DNA of 6,323 nt from Bacteroidales bacterium UBA3856 (lineage in GTDB: Bacteria > Bacteroidota > Bacteroidia > Bacteroidales > UBA932): assembly GCA_002392525.1 (NCBI GenBank), contig DGHE01000089.1, positions 3,735 to 10,057 on the forward strand, given 5' to 3'. Of the stretch, positions 5,079-6,323 are shown one piece after another (position 1 is the stretch's first letter; each line of letters begins with the position of its first letter). A program made the translations under genes and the position numbers. The notes under the pieces were generated by a model that ran no database searches, was not told the DNA's origin, and was given only the letters and a program-made list of their open reading frames with translations.

Positions 5079-5786
5079 CTACAGTACGATTGCCGAAACG
5101 ATTAGTGCCGAACTGGGCAAAATTTCGAGCGCGCAAAGGTACAAAAAAGTTCGCAAAGGATTGCAAGATAATGCTAAAATTTGCGCACGACGGACAAGAA
5201 AAGCAAAATAGAGCACAAGCAGTTCTACCTGGAGAACTTTCTGAATGACAGTGTTTTCACATCCGAAAAGTGCTAGTACTCCAGTTGTGAAGAGCGCCAA
5301 TACCACAAGGAGGATAAAATACGTATAGGCGGTGCGGCGCGACAGGCAGTAAAAGTCGTTGCCCCGCCGGGGTTTGAGGAGTGCATACATGGCAAGGCGC
5401 AGAAGGGCGAACACAGCAAACACGCCGATGAGCACCAGGAGGCGCCACTCCTCTCCCCAGGTATACAGGAAGGCGGCATCGTACACCTTGTAGTAGTACG
5501 TGAGCAGGGATGCGGGGAGCAGCAGGACGATGGCGACCAGGCGGCGGTCGTTGCTGGCGCGGACGCTATTCTCCAGCGAAACGCTGCCGCGGGCCCTGAA
5601 CAGGCTGTCAAACAGCAGCGGAGCCAGGCTCAGGAAGCGGGGAAGGAAGGCAATGGCAGCCAGGATAAAAGCCACCGCCAGGACAATAAAAAGCACAGAA
5701 AAACCCTCCGACGTGCCCGCGACGGCATCGGAGGGAGTATGGTCAAGCAGCAACCGGCCGCTGGTAAAAGGCTCTTGGAGCAACAT
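5079..5786 (-). CDS. DUF4271 family multi-pass membrane protein
   Basis: A 235-residue hydrophobic protein of unknown function that I recognise as DUF4271, a Bacteroidota family usually found just before hemD. Likely membrane segments are at residues 28-50, 82-98, 115-137, 153-175, 184-204 and 212-234. The region 55-82 is charged and probably cytoplasmic (LLFDSLFRARGSVSLENSVRASNDRR). No catalytic motif is visible. The ATG at 5784-5786 overlaps the SUI1 stop as TGATG, which argues for coupled translation; a TTG one codon upstream is less likely. The stable link to hemD suggests a role in the envelope or in tetrapyrrole handling, but that is guesswork. The last ~50 bases of the gene also hold a promoter-like element for hemD. 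Confidence 0.85.
   Translation of the reverse strand: MLLQEPFTSGRLLLDHTPSDAVAGTSEGFSVLFIVLAVAFILAAIAFLPRFLSLAPLLFDSLFRARGSVSLENSVRASNDRRLVAIVLLLPASLLTYYYKVYDAAFLYTWGEEWRLLVLIGVFAVFALLRLAMYALLKPRRGNDFYCLSRRTAYTYFILLVVLALFTTGVLALFGCENTVIQKVLQVELLVLYFAFLVRRAQILALSCNPLRTFLYLCALEILPSSALIVSAIVL
5134..5141 (-). promoter_or_regulatory. Bacteroidota -7 promoter box upstream of hemD
   Basis: On the minus strand this reads TACCTTTG, an exact TAnnTTTG match. A TTG (plus-strand CAA at 5164-5166) lies 22 bases upstream as a possible -33 element. Expected transcription start is near 5127, giving a leader of about 67 bases before the hemD ATG. It sits inside the 3' end of the DUF4271 gene. Confidence 0.6.
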
Positions 5787-6127
5787 CAATTTCCTCTTTT
5801 GGCGTTGTAGCCCAAGCCCTGCAAAATAGATACCACTTTATCACGAAAATCTCCCTGAATGGTAATTTCTCCGTCTTTTGCACTGCCGCCCACCCCGAGC
5901 CGGGTCTTGAGCGTGCGTCCCAGTTCCCTGAGGTCATCGGCCTTCCCAACAAAACCGGTGATGAGCGTCACCTGTTTGCCGCCTCGGTTGCGACGGTCTA
6001 TCCCCACGATAAGACGCTGGCGGGACGGCGGAAGCGTATCGGCCTCCTCCTCCCCCTGCGTCTGGTACTGAAAGTCCGGGTTGGTGGAGAACACCACGCC
6101 CAGCCTGTCTTTCCAATCACTTCCCAT
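5786..6127 (-). CDS. SUI1/eIF1-family translation factor (YciH-like)
   Basis: A 113-residue protein with a C-terminal SUI1 domain, the fold of eukaryotic initiation factor eIF1 and E. coli YciH. The domain core is clear: IDRRNRGGKQVTLITGF (43-59), DDLRELGRTLKTRLGVGGS (64-82), KDGEITIQGDFRDKVVSIL (84-102). The first ~35 residues are a variable acidic tail. By homology it would bind the small ribosomal subunit and affect start-site selection fidelity; in bacteria the physiological role is not well settled. It starts 2 bases after malQ and shares a TGATG junction with the DUF4271 gene, so it is translated as part of this tight gene string. Confidence 0.92.
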   Translation of the reverse strand: MGSDWKDRLGVVFSTNPDFQYQTQGEEEADTLPPSRQRLIVGIDRRNRGGKQVTLITGFVGKADDLRELGRTLKTRLGVGGSAKDGEITIQGDFRDKVVSILQGLGYNAKRGN

Positions 6128-6129
6128 GC

Positions 6130-6323
6130 TTAACGGTTTCTGTCTGCAGCCTGTGCCAGCGAGCGCAGGTGAGCATTTAACTTGTCATCTGCCACCAAAC
6201 TCTCCAGCGTGCAGTGCATGCGGTAGCGCCAGTAGTGACGGGGAATGGCCGGAATGTTGATGCGTTCATCGGCCGGATTTCCCTGATACCGGACCTCTCC
6301 GTCGGTGGCCAGCCAGTCCTGCA
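6130..6323 (-). CDS. malQ: 4-alpha-glucanotransferase (MalQ), C-terminal end, partial
   Basis: The minus strand is open from the right edge to TAA (plus-strand TTA at 6130-6132), giving the last 63 residues. The string QDWLATDGEVRYQ, then ADERINIPAIPRHYWRYRMH (residues 18-37 of the fragment), matches the conserved C-terminus of GH77 amylomaltases, in particular the large Bacteroidota type with N-terminal starch-binding domains. The IN-P...HYWRYR motif lines the end of the barrel. The enzyme moves alpha-1,4-glucan segments between chains in the cytoplasm during glycogen or maltodextrin metabolism. The catalytic Asp/Glu residues and most of the gene lie outside the window. Only 2 bases separate it from the SUI1-family gene, so it is probably the upstream member of this operon. 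Confidence 0.9.
   Translation of the reverse strand, partial: QDWLATDGEVRYQGNPADERINIPAIPRHYWRYRMHCTLESLVADDKLNAHLRSLAQAADRNR

Noticed and set aside
3918..5105. 395-codon plus-strand open frame opposite rnpA and hemD
   Set aside because: It lies entirely antisense to two firmly identified genes, its translation shows no recognisable family, and long antisense frames are expected in GC-rich coding DNA.
5787..5789. TTG as the start of the DUF4271 gene
   Set aside because: The next codon is ATG, and TGATG overlap with the SUI1 stop is the more usual coupled start.

Overview
The window looks like chromosomal DNA from a fairly GC-rich member of the Bacteroidales (Bacteroidota). Three things point there. 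The minus-strand gene order malQ - SUI1/YciH - DUF4271 - hemD - rnpA - yidD is typical of the phylum. Two promoter-like elements match the Bacteroidota -7 box TAnnTTTG. Start codons lack Shine-Dalgarno sequences. Genus cannot be settled from this stretch; no plasmid, phage or transposase gene is visible.

Left, plus strand (1-2815): the 3' part of an acyl-CoA/acyl-ACP ligase of the AMP-binding family runs off the left edge and carries an apparent one-base frameshift near 250-260. It overlaps by ATGA a small acyl carrier protein gene, which ends in a 16-bp hairpin terminator. After a promoter with a perfect TATATTTG box comes a 376-residue GNAT-fold acyltransferase-like protein. Ligase, carrier protein and acyltransferase form a plausible acyl activation, carriage and transfer set. 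A link to bacterial ceramide/sphingolipid synthesis is a hypothesis only, because the genes that would decide it lie outside the window.

Right, minus strand (6323 down to 2916): the malQ C-terminus, an SUI1-family factor, DUF4271, hemD, rnpA and yidD are packed with gaps of 2-18 bases or short overlaps. A good promoter-like element sits inside the end of the DUF4271 gene, about 70 bases before hemD, and could serve hemD-rnpA-yidD separately. Beyond a 103-base intergenic block made almost wholly of inverted repeats lies ubiE/menG, the last methyltransferase of menaquinone synthesis. ubiE converges with the GNAT gene.

The most unusual non-coding signals are two. First, a pair of diverged ~91-base hairpin repeats flanks the GNAT gene, with conserved blocks in the same register throughout (constant offset of 1286 bases). 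Second, there is the dense palindromic block between yidD and ubiE. No tRNA, rRNA, CRISPR array or insertion sequence was seen, and no gene-free stretch exceeds 300 bases.
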